Positions 1 to 12,314 of a stretch of DNA of 64,000 nucleotides are shown piece by piece; within the stretch, counting starts at the first letter, position 1; each line of letters begins with the position of its first letter. The stretch is from the NCBI GenBank assembly GCA_028551475.1, contig CM052358.1, forward strand, positions 10,275,938 through 10,339,937, read 5' to 3'. The position numbers and the translations under genes were made by a program. This DNA is from Casuarina equisetifolia. Lineage: Eukaryota > Streptophyta > Magnoliopsida > Fagales > Casuarinaceae. The notes below the pieces were generated by a model. It was not told the origin of the DNA. It saw only the letters and a program-made list of their open reading frames with translations, and searched no databases.

Positions 1-3000
1 CCACTACCTAGTAACTTCTACTACATCTACTACTTAATAACTTCTACACACGTAACACTCTTTTACTTTGTTGTTAAGTGGATCTCTTCAATGATGTAGT
101 GTAAGATACCATAATTTCTCCTTGCTTAAGAGTTTCTAGTGTAGTATAATTGGCTTTGATTCTTAAGTTCGTGACGATTGATGTTTTTCTTTTTTCAAAT
201 ATCTCTTTTGTTGTTATTGTTTAAGTTATGACTTCGTAGATTATTCAATTCTTAGTTTGAAGCTTTTAATATCAATGTTCTGTTGTCATAAAAATCAATT
301 CTTTTCTATTAAAGAAAAATTAAAATGAATACATTATTCATTCATAACATAAAAAGGACTTATTGGTTGGAAGAAAATTCTCCATTTATCCAGAACTCTT
401 ATGCTAATGTTTAATCTAATTTCTACCTAAATTAAAGACAAATTTTACAGTACGAAGTGGCAAAACAAGTTTTCAAAAATTGACCTGATTTTTCCTTGAT
501 CAGATCAGTTATTTACTATATAAAGGTAGGATTTCAAATAGATTTAAAGATTACAGAAAATAGGTTAGGATTAGAATATGGATAAAGTTTCCAACATGAA
601 CTCTACTCAACGCGAACTTTAACTATACTAAAAGGTGTAGTCACTCGGCCAATATGTGTTTGTCATATATGTATATACACCTAATTTTATTCTGCACTGT
701 TCTTGTTTTTCTAACTCTTTAAGCACCATACTCTTTTTTAGCAACAACCACCTTTTTCTCTTAGATCTGGTCAAAGATCTTTTTAGATCATAATTATTCG
801 ATGTGTTCTTCGTTCATCTTTACGAACATAGACAATTCATATTCATTTTTTATTGAAAACAAGTAATAAGTATTCTTCTTTTGACTGAAGACAAAGTGAA
901 TACCTATTCCTCGTCAAATGAAATCCATGTTCTTACCTCGGAGGCTGTTCCTAACTCCTCTGAATTTGAAATTTCAAAGGCAAAGGTAGACCAAGAAGAT
1001 TAGAGGTTCCTTTTCTTTTTTTTCACTCTTTCAACTTTACATAAGGAAGAAACATGATATACATTCAATCCTCGTTATGGAGTCATACTCGTGCCAGGCT
1101 AAAAGTCTCTAGCATGGCTGGCCAGAGAATACACCGGTTGATCCATTCGTCCAAATAACTCAATCAAACATTGACACATTTGATCCTATCACCTGTTAGA
1201 GATAACGTTTCAGAATTTTCCCCCGCCACCTAAAGTAATCCTTTGGGGTCTTCAACTTTACCCGACAAGAGCAAATGGTCTTTCTGTTTTTATCTATATG
1301 ACCATCTCAAAAGTGTTGCATTATTGTAACATAATTCTAGAATTCTACATATTTTATTTCCAACCTGGCCTCCTTTTTAAAGAGAACAAACTGTGGGCTA
1401 GGCTATTTTCAACCTATAAGGTCTCCATAGGAAGGTCATGAGAATTTGCAGCATACACTTAACTGTTTTTATTTTTCTTTTCTAAGTAAAATTTGAATAA
1501 TATAATAATTATCGAAACATGATAATTATCTACCTTTATGATGAGATCAATCACAATATTACATCAAACCAAATATGGTCTCGTCAAGTTTCCAAACATA
1601 CTAAATACACAAGTTTTCAATTATTTTGAGTTTTTTTTAACCCAAAATACTATATCTTTTTTAAGTATTTTAATAACTTCAAAAGTTTTACATTCAGAAC
1701 TTATTTAATGTTCCTAAAGGTTCTAACGGCCAAAAGGATTGAACTGACCAGTTTAAACGTACGTTCATATGACAGTACTCTGCACATCAAACTCTTTACT
1801 GCGACCATCATTCTAGCTGTGAAGGCCCACAATCAATCTTCTTCAACTAAAGAGAAAAGGGACAAGCCAAGAGACGTAACCAAAAGAGCGTCTCGAGATT
1901 CTATCATGGTCATCATTTCTTGTTGCATTTTCTATCACCTAATAGGTCAAAAGTTACGTTCATCCAAGTTGGGTGATAATTCAAGCATTTCCTTAAAAGA
2001 ATTGAGACAATCCTTAATGAAAGGCAACAAATTTGCAAGTCACTTCCGTAGAGAATTTCATCTTTAAGGGTATCTTTGCCGTTTGACATCTGCAATGATA
2101 TCTGAGGAGCCCTTTTCCCATCATGCTCTCCATATGTGTCACAAAGAGCTTCCATACCAACACAATGAATTTGCTGGCTTGGGTCTCATTGTTTCCCCTA
2201 TTAAAAAGAAAAAAAGAAGCCCTCGTTTAAAGATTGAAAATCTGGCTCTTGTAACAAGCCTCACAATTCCTTGACATGGAAAATATATAGTCCCACCTCG
2301 CCAAAGAGCCCAATTGGGAAGCCCTTGCTCCTATGTTAATTCCCTGAAAGTTGTTGAGCTAGCAAGATGGTACCTGATATAGTCCTTTCATGGACAACAT
2401 GGTTCAACATAACCAAGAAGGTGTTAAAAGTTGGTTCACTTTTTACAACATGGCCGACAAATCCAACAACATTATCCCAAAGCCAACTTTTTTTACTTTT
2501 CAACTTCACTAGCCAACTTGGATTGCACACTAGCTGCTGCCCCTCTCTTTGTTTTTATGTGTCAAGCCGTGTGTAAGAACATTTGCAGCTACAAAGTGCC
2601 AACTCTTTTCTTGGTTTCCATGAGGAGCTGTACATGAATGGCCGTGCTGCATTAAAATCATATTGCAGCCGTTCTCCTTTTTCTTGTTCATGTAAAGTTG
2701 GATGTGCGTGAGGTGCGGCGCCGAAATACTGTGAGAAAGAAGTAAGGCGCCGTAACATGTCGAGTACAAATTCGGCAACCAGCTAAGCAAAGTCGATGGA
2801 AGATCGGCAAGTTCAAGGCTGTGAAATCCTTTCATGTTCTTTTTCATGAAGGATCATAGAGTTGAGAGAAAAAGAGAACGGTATATAGTATTGTGAAAAA
2901 ATTCAGACTAAAGTGTAATATACTATGAGGGGTATATTTGGAGTTAAAGTTTGAGAAAAACACTATGTATTATTTTCAATTTACATTAGTAAAATTATTC

Positions 3001-4187
3001 TTCTTGTTTCGTCATGAACATAGGCTCAAATAAAGCCAAACTACATATATTTTTGTGCTCTTCTAGTTTTATTTTATTTTTTTGTCTTATTTTTGAAATA
3101 TCTTGAATTTTAATTACACCAGTTATTTTCTTGAGATACTATTCACATAAATTATATTTTTAGCTTGAATAGTAGTTTGACATAATAGTAGGTGTGGTTC
3201 TTGATCAATTCTTAGAAATGTAGTCATGCACATATACATTATCTTACCACAAGACGTGTAAAATCTGTAAACTTAGTCGGGTTGGGATTTCTGAGAAATT
3301 AAGCAACTGTCTCCTTTCATTCATCTCTTTTAGCAACTAATCAGATAGAGACAAAAACTGGATGGTTATGATGCAATTTAACCCTTCAATGCTTTGAGCC
3401 CGTTTGAAAAACATGGCAATAGCCCATTACTGCTATGGGTTCGGTGATACTGCAAGAGAAAATAAAGCACATCTCTATTTTCAATCTTAGTGACATCTTT
3501 ACCTATCTCAGTACAATAAAACTTTCGATTTCCACATCAGCTTCTCCGAAAGGTCATTTTGTTCAAGTCTTGCAGCCTGTTCTTGCGTTCAATTTGGTGC
3601 AAGTTAAATAATGGAGTACCATGCACGTTGCCCTTCCTCGTCCACTAATAGCAAAACTCCCGGAGGGCACCTTGAAATTCCACCGGCATAACCAACAGAG
3701 GTGAACCTAGGGAACCTGCTCCCCGAGAAAGCAGCGGGGTGCATAACTGCCTGAAAATGCATTTATCAAAAGAGCCCGTCCGCATTGGCCAATCTCTTGA
3801 GCCTTCCGTCTTGTAATAGTTACTTAATATAAAGGAGCAAAGGTGCTTCTTTGTATGCCTGAAATCTGAAGCAATGCTACTTCTTTTTCTGGCTGTATGC
3901 TCGGTGTTCCCATATTTATGCCTCCTTAAATTCTTTTCACTTTTTAAGAGCCATGTCATTGGAAATGCATTTGTAATTGTCTCTTCTCGCATAAAAAGCC
4001 GGTCACTTAATGCATGTACAGCCAGGAGAGAGGGGGAGAGGACATAAGCAAATTACAAGGCAGAGAAGATTATACAGTCCATGGATTCTTCTATTAAAAC
4101 TATTAACAGTGCCACGACAAACACACAGGAAACACACCTAGGATTATAATACTTTATCCAAACTAATAAACATGCCTTATTCGGAAA
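1..4187. other. Intergenic DNA, no gene recognised
   Basis: AT-rich sequence with short random open frames on both strands. None shows a family motif, a run of plausible exons or a good splice pattern. The longest minus frame with a real ATG (3645-3992) lies just downstream of the RRM-like gene and has no recognisable domain. I see no tRNA, rRNA or intact transposon here. Confidence 0.6.
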
Positions 4188-5331
4188 TTATTTCTTTTTA
4201 CCAAGCCCCGTCTTCTCAAGTTCAAACTGCTTGCACCAAAGCGGTTTTGAATCGACACAAAACTTGGCTTGCTCCTGTCCACCCATGATGATTGCCGGTA
4301 TGGAACGTGAGTTGAAAACCACCTTCCCAAAGAGTGCCGACACGTTTGGATCCGGCCTATGTACATACACCCTTTCCACACAGGGACCGTAATTCCTGCT
4401 CACATTATCGAAGCCACACTAATAAACAGTATGTAACACAGAGTTGTATATGTCACGCAAAATGGAATAGAAGATAATTATCATAAAGTAATTTTAAATG
4501 TCTTAACTGATTAAATTTATTAATGTGTTTCAAAACTAAGCTGTTTTTATCCAGTTAGCAAATAACATAAGACAAGACTTACTGGTGAAAGAAGTTGATG
4601 ATTTGGTTCTCAGTGAGAGGGCGCCCCTTGGAAAAAGTCAGAAACAAGCACCTGTCTTTCTCCGGCGCACGTTCTAATGCTGGATTCCATTCTTTAGCAG
4701 ATGGATCTAGTTTCGATGGAATAGGCTCTACAACAACATCCAATTCACTCCCCCAAGAAGACTGCTGCCGGGTTTGTTCAGATCCTTCAGGAAAAGGCCC
4801 TAGGCTTCTCGCGCCGAGCACAGGCCCTTCTTTGCTCGTACCTTCCTCATATTTTCTCACCCTTTCTGTCATAGTCTTAGCATTTCCAGCCCCATCACCT
4901 TCTTCACTGCTAACATCGGATTTCCGGCTTCTTTCTTCCAACACATCCTTAAAAAGTATGAAACAAACTCCATCGTAAAATTTTGTGACCCCTTTGGAGA
5001 CCTTCTCTTTGTCTCCACAGATTTCGTGGATGGAGAAGGGGCTGGAAAATATGGAAGTAACGGGACAGATATTGTGTGAAATAGTTGTGGTGGAACCAGG
5101 CAACAAAGTGGCCAAAACGGCTTTGGCTTCGTCAGCAACCAACGCCAGAAATTTGTCATTGTTGAAAGATATCTTACGCATCAGATCTTTGAAGTCCTGG
5201 GTCTCTAGCCACATCCAGAACGCCATGACCTTCATGGACTCTTCTGGATCTACTCCGACACCGATCAGCCGGCGAAACAGAAGCCTTTCAGTGATGTGAG
5301 CTACGATGCTAGGAGACTGCACGGCGTCCAT
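4188..5331 (-). CDS. RRM-like (divergent RNA-recognition-fold) plant protein, two exons
   Basis: Joined from exon 1 (5331-4583) and exon 2 (4395-4188), giving 318 aa. The intron has donor CA|GTAAGT and acceptor GAGCAG|G, and joining keeps the frame across FFHQ-NYGPC. The N-terminal ~90 residues are helical and contain HITERLLFRRLIGVGVDPEE. A charged Ser/Glu/Lys-rich linker follows, then a C-terminal domain of about 90 residues starting near DRCLFLTFSKGRPL, with GPCVERVYVHR, LFGKVVF and FCVDSKPLWCK. This is the beta-alpha-beta pattern of the RRM-like plant family whose members carry LFLTFS..PL and YGPCV; canonical RNP aromatic residues are weak, so RNA binding is not certain. The start is the ATG at 5331: the frame is open upstream only from a TTG at 5421, and a TATA box at 5442-5449 would put the transcript start between them. 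The exact role is unknown. The protein ends in a Lys-rich tail. Confidence 0.72.
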
Positions 5332-5441
5332 ACGGGGAAGAGCAGTCACAGAAAAACAACTGTGTCTCGGTTGATTGACAGACTGTGTATCTGTCTGTGG
5401 CAAGAAGATAGTCGGATACAAGTACGAGGGCTTTCAGGTGG

Positions 5442-5449
5442 ATTTATAG
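5442..5449 (-). promoter_or_regulatory. TATA box of the RRM-like gene
   Basis: On the minus strand this reads CTATAAAT, about 115 bases upstream of the ATG at 5331. Transcription about 30 bases downstream would give a leader of roughly 80 bases. This supports the ATG at 5331 over any upstream non-ATG start. Inferred from sequence alone. Confidence 0.5.
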
Positions 5450-7654
5450 GAAGAAATGCTTTCTCAAGGATCGCAACTTTTCAAAAACTGGGTCTTATAA
5501 GGACAATGACTTTGTCTTTGGATGCAGGCTATGTTTTGCGCGGGTGCAACGGTTGGAAAATTCAAAAAGGATCTGGTACTTTCAGATTAGGAAAGCGCCA
5601 TGCAACCGTCCTCAAGTACTTATATAGGGATTCTTTAAGAGGAGCCCAAATGCTAAAACGTTAAAACCTCTGAAATAGAAGTGATTAATACGACTGGATG
5701 GAGGGATACAAAGGGAAAAAAGGAAAACAAAAAAGAAAAAATAAAAAAAAAAAAAGAGTGAGACAGAGAGAACTGAACATAGAGCTTGCTTTTGTTTATC
5801 AGGAAACAATCATAAGAGGCTGAGCAAGATCCCACTAAATTAATTTCTGTAAATCCTTTTCTTATTATTACGTCAAAATATTCTTTAACTTAACACTTAG
5901 CTTCATTAAGTTGTATATGCAGTTCCATCCATGCTAACCTTGTTCTTCACTCAAAGCTATCACGTGACGCGGTCATTTGTATTAACGTATGTGTCATATG
6001 TTGAAAACAAGACAACTAGATAAACCAAGAAGGAAGTTGAATTAGGCTATTAAAATTTATTTTTATTCTAAAAATTTTCTCTTGTTTTCAACGTAAGTTC
6101 AAAAATGAATTATTGAACTTTTGTTTCCAAATAGAATGAGTATCATCCAAACTAATGAGGGTTACAAATTGTGATTTGCTTCTTAAGGTTTAACTTCTAA
6201 TTGCCAGGTGTAAAATCATACCTAGCGTGGCAGTATAAGAAATGAGCCAAGGACTAATCAAACATTCATATATATAACTTAATCAGCAAGAAAATGAAAT
6301 ATATGGAATGAGAATTAAAACAAGGACTTGAGTGATTTGGTCCAAATCCCTTAACACCTATATTTACTCTCTCTCTTGTTTAATAAGCTAGACAGTTTTT
6401 CCACTAAAATTAATCCACTTGTATTACAATACAATTCTTTTAGATCTCCTAGACCAGTTTTTCTAAACCCAAAAAATACAAGCTTAGTATTAGTCTTCTA
6501 AACTTGATTTACACCTTGGGGTTTGAAAAATCGGGGGTAGTCCTTGATTTTGAGCTGCCTTTCGTACCAAAATGAACAATTTTGAAGAGGGCAAAGTACA
6601 TCAAACTGAACGGTTTAGCCGTTTCTTCAAAAACCAGAGCTAAACTCATCGTTTAGTCAGTTTTCAAAAGCAGTTCGCAACACAGTGGACAGTAACTTGA
6701 ATCCCACCATTTTATAAACATCTTTAGTGCCCAGTTTTCAGCCTACTTTTCTTATCATTAGATAATTAGAAACTGATAGAATCTCTACCATGATATTCAT
6801 ATTGAGAACTCATATATAGGCTCTTTCGTAATGCGCATCATAACGTGTTCCAATGACAATTTCATTTAAACATAACGTGAATACCTACATTTCATAGCGT
6901 CTCTCTTATGCGACCCATTTGAAGAACTCAAACAATGGTGTTTTATTTTAAGAACAAAACATCTATGACAATAACCTAAATGCTGAGGACAAGCTATAAA
7001 GAGACCAGGATAGAATTCTGACAGTATCGCATCAGAAAAGATGATAGACACTTATTTTTGTTAGTTATGCTCCCAACTACTAAACAATAAATTTTAGTGG
7101 TTATTTATTGTAAACCAAGAATAAAATTCTTAATGATAGATTGAAACAGCCCGTTAGCTATTCACGATAAAATCTTAGCGGTTATTTATTGTAAACAACC
7201 CTGAATCTATTAGCGGTTACCGTATACACTGATCTGATTATTTAATCCATTCACTAGTACAACGAGTTTCAAGCCTCTGAAAATTGTTTATACTGGCGAA
7301 TAAATTGTGTGAGCATTAAGTAAATTTGTCGGAGAAGTGGGAGCATTACACTAGATCTTAGCAACCTCCTTAAAAGTAAGGTCGCATTATGTTCTAACCT
7401 CATTTTTTCACATCAAAATAAATATCTCAAATCCCTTTTGAACTTAATCTCTAACCGGTATATCCTATTAATAACAAATTTATGACGATATAGTAACATT
7501 CAATAGGTGATGCAATTATTAATTGTAATAAAAAAGTATCTCTTGTTTACAATGCAAGTTCACAAATAAATTATTATAGGGCAATTAATTTGTAGATGGT
7601 AAGATTTCATTTTCCCACCGCAATTGATGATGAACTTTTGAATGAAGATTCTTC
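5450..7654. other. Intergenic DNA with a small imperfect repeat
   Basis: AT-rich, no coding features recognised. A purine/A-rich stretch lies at 5716-5760. Two related segments of about 28 bases, each containing GGTTATTTATTGTAAAC, lie near 7091-7118 and 7170-7198, followed by a third related TTAGCGGTTA at about 7209. They could be debris of a small non-autonomous element. Confidence 0.5.
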
Positions 7655-10300
7655 AGAAAATTAGATTTGCACTTAGGATATCATCAAATGAGAATGGACA
7701 CAAGTGACATTGTGAAGATAGTATTCCACATGCACAACTTATTTCACGAATTCCTCATGTGTGTAGGATCAAAGTTTTACACTAGAAGCATGGTCAACAA
7801 CTTAAATAAAAGAAATACTCTTTCAACTCTTGAGTTAGTTTTAGGTTGAGTCTTTAGGGATTTTAACTTGATATCAAGGCTCATGTTAAATTTTTTCTAT
7901 CTCATATGACTTGCACAATGTCATTTGGTGTGCAAGAATGTGTATAATACAAAAGTTTTATACTAGAAATGTGATCTCTTATTATAAGTTTTAAATAAAT
8001 GAAATGTCCCTCCAACTTTTGGATTAGTTTTTAGATTGGGATTTTTAGGCCTTCTAACTCCTCATAATGTTATTTGACCTCAACAATGTTACATCAATCT
8101 TTCAAGCCCTACTGAATGAAGTTTTCAAGAATTAATTGCAAAGGCTGGTTTTTTCTTTTTTATTTTTTTTAATATATGTATATGATATCCTAATCTACTA
8201 CAATAGTTCATATCAAACATTAGAAAGAAATGTTTGATATCTTGAGGAATCAATAACCTTTTAAATGTGCCTTTAACCTAAGGCAAATCAAGTTTTTGGG
8301 TCATGTTCTTATAGAAAGTGGAGTAGCCGTAGACCCTAAAAAGGTTCAAGCTGTGCTAGATTGGTGGAGACCAAAATCAATAAAGGCTTTGAGGGGGTTC
8401 CTTGGTTTGACTAGCTACTATTGGTGTTTCATCAAGGGGTATAGGACTATTGCAACATCCTTGATGAGTTACTAAAGAAAGATAATTTCAGATGGGACCC
8501 AATAATAGAGGAAGCATTTATTAAGCTAAGTCATGTAGTATCTCAAGATTTGGTATTTTTTTTTATTTCTCCAAATCGTTTATCTTTGAATGTGATACCT
8601 TTATACTGAAGTGGGAGGAATTCTAATCCAAGGAAAGAATCCAATTGCCTTCTTAAGCTATGCACTTCTTGGAAAAAATCTATTGTTGTCAACTTATGAT
8701 AGAGTAATGATAGCTTTGACATATCAATAAAGAAATGATGTCACTACCTGTTTAGCTAACCATCGTTGTTGATACTTAACCAAAATCTCTAAACTTCCTT
8801 TGGGAACAAAAGATCTCTACTCCAACACAACATAAATATTGCTACTGACTTATTGTCCCACAAGGATGAAGAGACTACATCTAGCCAAGGAAGAATCAAT
8901 GCAATTTCAAGTCTAAACCAACTCTAGCTTAACCCAATTTCAAAACGATAAAGTCAAATATCACATTAAAGGAGCTGATTGAGAAAGTTAATCTCAAGGA
9001 ATTGGTACATGCAACTATAGAGATGCCAATCTGTTTTTTTTTTATAATAAAATAAAATCTATTTAGAGGAAAGCTTGATATTTATTCTAGAAATAATTAA
9101 GCAGATGCATTTTAAGTTGCACGAAGCAAACCACAACACCCTCTAGAGAATTAAGGAAGTATTTTAGGGGAAGGAATTCATGAAGATGTTTGGAACTTTG
9201 TGATGCAATGTGATAAATCTCAAAGGCAAAAATGGGAGAGCTTGGCACCTCTTGCTATGCTACAATGGTTGCTAGCTCCCTCAAAGGTTTGGATTGATAT
9301 ATCAATGAATTTTATCAATGGATTGCCTTCATCTCAAGGAAAAACTTTCCTCTTTATGATGGTAGATAGGCTCTCCAAATTTGCTCATTCATGTCAATAA
9401 GTCATCCATATACCTCTGCTTTTATTACCCATATTTTTCATTACAACATCTTCAAGCAATATAGGTTACAAAAGGAGCATATTACTGATAGAGGTCCAAC
9501 ATGTACTATCTATTTTGGAATGAATTTTTTGGATTACAATGCATTTAGTTCAACTTTACATCTTCTTATCACCCCTAATATGATTGGTGAATGGAGGTTA
9601 TGAATAGAACAATAGAAATATATCTATGGTGTTTCACTTAAGACAAGACTAGGGAATGACTTGTTGCATGCCATATGAAGTGGTATATGGGCAGAAACCT
9701 CCCTCTCTAGTATACTATATACTTGGTGGCACACGAGTTGAAGCTATGGATTGAGAACTCTAAGCACTTGATGCAGTGTTGAAAGAATTAACCGATTTTT
9801 GAATGCTTAAAACCGAATGAAAATATTATATGATGCATATCACAACGAAGTTCATTCCAAGAAGATAATTGTGGTTTCCTTAGGCTTCAACCATATAGAC
9901 AGATATTAGTCTTTCTTTGCATAGATTTAAAGTTATCATCAAGATATTATGGTCCTTTAGAGGTGTTATAGAAGATAGGAGAGGCTGCTTACAAGTTTAA
10001 ACTTCCTAAGAGGGCATGAATACACCTTGTATTTAATGTTTCTTATCTAAAGAAGTTTATCAGTGCCAAGACTCATGTTCAATCAGAATTTCCTCAAGTC
10101 CTAAAAAATGGAGAAGGTATCATATCTTAGCCCCAAGTCGTACTCAATCAAAGAATCTGCAATAAAAAAGAAGAAATTTTGATTCACTTGCATGGGATGC
10201 CTCCAACTAATGCTACCTAGGAGGATAAGGTTGAATTTCAAGCAAGGTATCCTCAGTTCTGCCTTGAGGACAAGAACGTGCTATAAGAAGGGAGGAACAT
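7655..10300 (+). mobile_element. Decayed Ty3/gypsy (chromovirus-like) pol region
   Basis: Short translated patches in several frames follow the gypsy pol order. Reverse transcriptase begins with KLDLHLGYHQMRM at about 7655. It resumes with FQALLNEVFKN near 8090, then FLGHVLIESG and LRGFLGLTSYYW near 8290-8430. RNase H has FRWDP..EEAF and GGILIQGKNPIAFLSYAL (8490-8700). Integrase shows DISMNFINGLPSSQGK and MVDRLSKFAH (9295-9390). A C-terminal part near 10170-10285 resembles a chromodomain tail with GMPPT..T.EDKVEFQ and FCLEDKN, and is followed by a purine-rich tract at 10286-10298 like a polypurine primer. Stops and frameshifts are frequent, so it is dead. No gag or clean LTR pair was found; sequence after 10300 may be part of a 3' LTR. 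Confidence 0.8.
7755..8070 (+). repeat. Insertion inside the RT region made of two diverged direct copies
   Basis: RT homology stops at EFLM (about 7757) and resumes near 8078, so roughly 300 bases are extra. Within them two diverged copies are visible, one from about 7758 and one from about 7940. They share GTGTGTAGGATCAAAGTTTT / GTGTATAATACAAAAGTTTT, then ACTAGAA, AAATAAA.GAAAT, CCAACTTTTGGATTAG-like and TTTAGG blocks. It looks like a tandemly duplicated insertion or local duplication within a dead element. Borders are approximate. Confidence 0.45.
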
Positions 10301-11912
10301 TTTGGGCACGTGAGTGAATCATTAAGTATACGAGTAATATAGACTGTTCAGTGTTGGTTTGATGTTTTTAGGTAGTGTTAAGTCCCTCCACGATCAATCT
10401 AGTCATGTTTAGACCATGAAGAGATTATCCACTACTAGATCGAGACATGTTGTAGTTAGAATAAAACAAAGAATTTAACCAAGAAGCAGAAAAAAACGAA
10501 GGAAGTGGAAGCAAGGTTAGTTTCATATTGGGGTTGTAAGTTGAGTAAAGGTTATATAGACACTTATCTTGTAATTGCTAAATGTTTGTAAAGCTGTCCC
10601 TTTATTACGGAGAGCGAAAGGAAGTGAAAGGAGAATAGTTTAATGACCAAACACAATTTCTTGGTGATCTGGTGTCGCGTGAATTATACCATCCTTAACT
10701 GTCTTTCTCTTTGTTCTTAGATGGAAAAAGAGATTCTCCCCTTTGTTCTATAAGGGCGCTCCTGAATTGCAATTCAGGCGTGTTTTTAAAGCATGAAGAA
10801 GTTAGTATTTTTTCTCTTCCAGTTTATCATTCGAATTTCCCCTCCATATGACTTTATCATGTTTCCGTTGATGAATTAGTATTTTCAGCATCATGTATTT
10901 CTGGTTTGCTATATACTGGGCGTTTCTCACGCGACTCAAATGACATCTGAAAATGCAAATTATGTGCAAGGAGTATTGCTCTGAACGGTCCTAGAAGCTG
11001 GTTGTCTTCAACAGAAAGAAAATACATCAATTCAGTACGTATATACAGTAAATGAACATTCAATAACTGATAATTAGTCATGAGAGAATGTTTAATCATT
11101 GTTTATCCTTGATGATGCGTCCATCGTAATGTTATCAAATATTTGGTCTTGTATAAACTACTTTTGTGTTACCCAAAAGTTTTAATTTCGAAGTTGTTCT
11201 TATCTTTTCAGTTTTCTGTTTTTTGGAAGAATTATTATCTTACAGGACATGCGGATGCCAACCTTTTAACGAGGAAAAAAAATACTATTAAGGGTAATCC
11301 ATCTAGTTTTATTAACTCTGCCATTGGAACTAGTATGATATCATAAGTTGAATTGTAGTACAATTTCAAAATTAATGCGATTAGAGTTGATGAGAAAAAC
11401 TTTGATGGAAACCGCAGAGACGGCTTGAGGCACGAAACCAGTTCTTAAGTGCTGAAAAGTCAACAGCTAGAGATTACAAATTTTCAAAAAGAAAAAAGGG
11501 AAGAGGAACAAGATGAAAGACGATAAGGGAGGAAGAATAAACGTGTTATAAGTTGTACAGAAATCAAGGTGTATTGACTAAGCTTGGATATGTTTCTTTC
11601 ATTTCAGCATATTGTCCCAAGAAACGTAAGTGAGTCACTTGGATTAAAACAAACAAGGATCAAAAAGTGGAAAAATTACCCTTTGCTAAAAGTTACTAGA
11701 GGAAAGTAAATTGATGACAATAACATTATTGTAAGAAAATATGGACTAGTAGGTAGGACGATGATGATATAATTTCATAGGGGAATGTCAATCATATCAG
11801 GGAAATTAACTAGCCTCTACTTTTCCATGAGAATGAATTGCAAGACCCTTTAAAGTAGCTTTTTAAAACCCGCTTAAGCTTCGTCTTTTCTGGCGTTGGT
11901 CTTAATCAACCT
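10301..11912. other. Possible 3' LTR remnant, then intergenic DNA
   Basis: The first few hundred bases after the polypurine-like tract may be a worn 3' LTR, but I found no matching 5' copy. A minus-strand ATG frame at 11099-10857 (80 codons) contains DNQLLGPFRAILLAHNLHFQ preceded by a TTTCTGTTGAAG acceptor-like site; it looks exon-like but I do not recognise the family. The rest is AT-rich with nothing recognised. Confidence 0.45.
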
Positions 11913-12180
11913 TTGACCTCCCTTTGACCAACCTTTCGGACCCCTCTTCGACCCTCTTTGGTCATCACACCAACCAACTGGGGTCATTTTCGTGGGACCG
12001 TTGCCTTCTACGAGTTCCTTTTGCTTGCTTGCCAACATTGACCTTTCTCATACTCCATATGCTTGGCCCTCAAGGAAGAGTAGCCTTTCAGTACGCGCCA
12101 AGAATTTTTTTTTTAAAAAAAAATCCTTTTCAATTAGCTTTTTCAGATAATCTTCGACTTTACCACCTGCCAGCTTTGAC
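11913..12180 (+). promoter_or_regulatory. W-box and AC-element cluster upstream of the UGT gene
   Basis: TTGACC occurs at 11913-11918, 11924-11929 and 12038-12043, and TTGAC at 12176-12180. These match the W-box core bound by WRKY factors. ACCAACC occurs at 11927-11933 (overlapping the second W-box) and 11969-11975, matching the AC-II element bound by phenylpropanoid MYB factors. A TTATAT at 12251-12256 could serve as a TATA box. The arrangement would suit a stress- or phenylpropanoid-responsive glucosyltransferase; this is inference from motif content only. Confidence 0.45.
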
Positions 12181-12314
12181 TACACATACCTCTCTTCCTT
12201 TCAGCTGCCCCTTGTAAGTTGTGTACAGCTCAAGGTGTTCTGAGCCACATTTATATCCGTCTCGTCCTCCCAAAGAAATCTCCGTCTCTTCTTATCACTA
12301 TCGCTTCGAAACAG

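Noticed and set aside
3645-3992. 115-codon minus frame downstream of the RRM-like gene
   Set aside because: It has an ATG but no recognisable domain, homopolymer-free yet random composition, and no splice link to the gene next to it.
5332-5421. N-terminal extension of the RRM-like gene from 5421
   Set aside because: The codon at 5421 is TTG, not ATG, and lies about 20 bases from a TATA box, so upstream of the likely transcript start.
11924-12217. Open frame upstream of the UGT gene as a first exon
   Set aside because: It begins at TTG, its internal ATG frame does not join the UGT frame through the available donor, and it overlaps the promoter motifs.
12214-12228. GTAAGT...ACAG, a 15-base in-frame mini-intron before the UGT gene
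   Set aside because: Far too short for a plant intron, and it does not provide a start codon.
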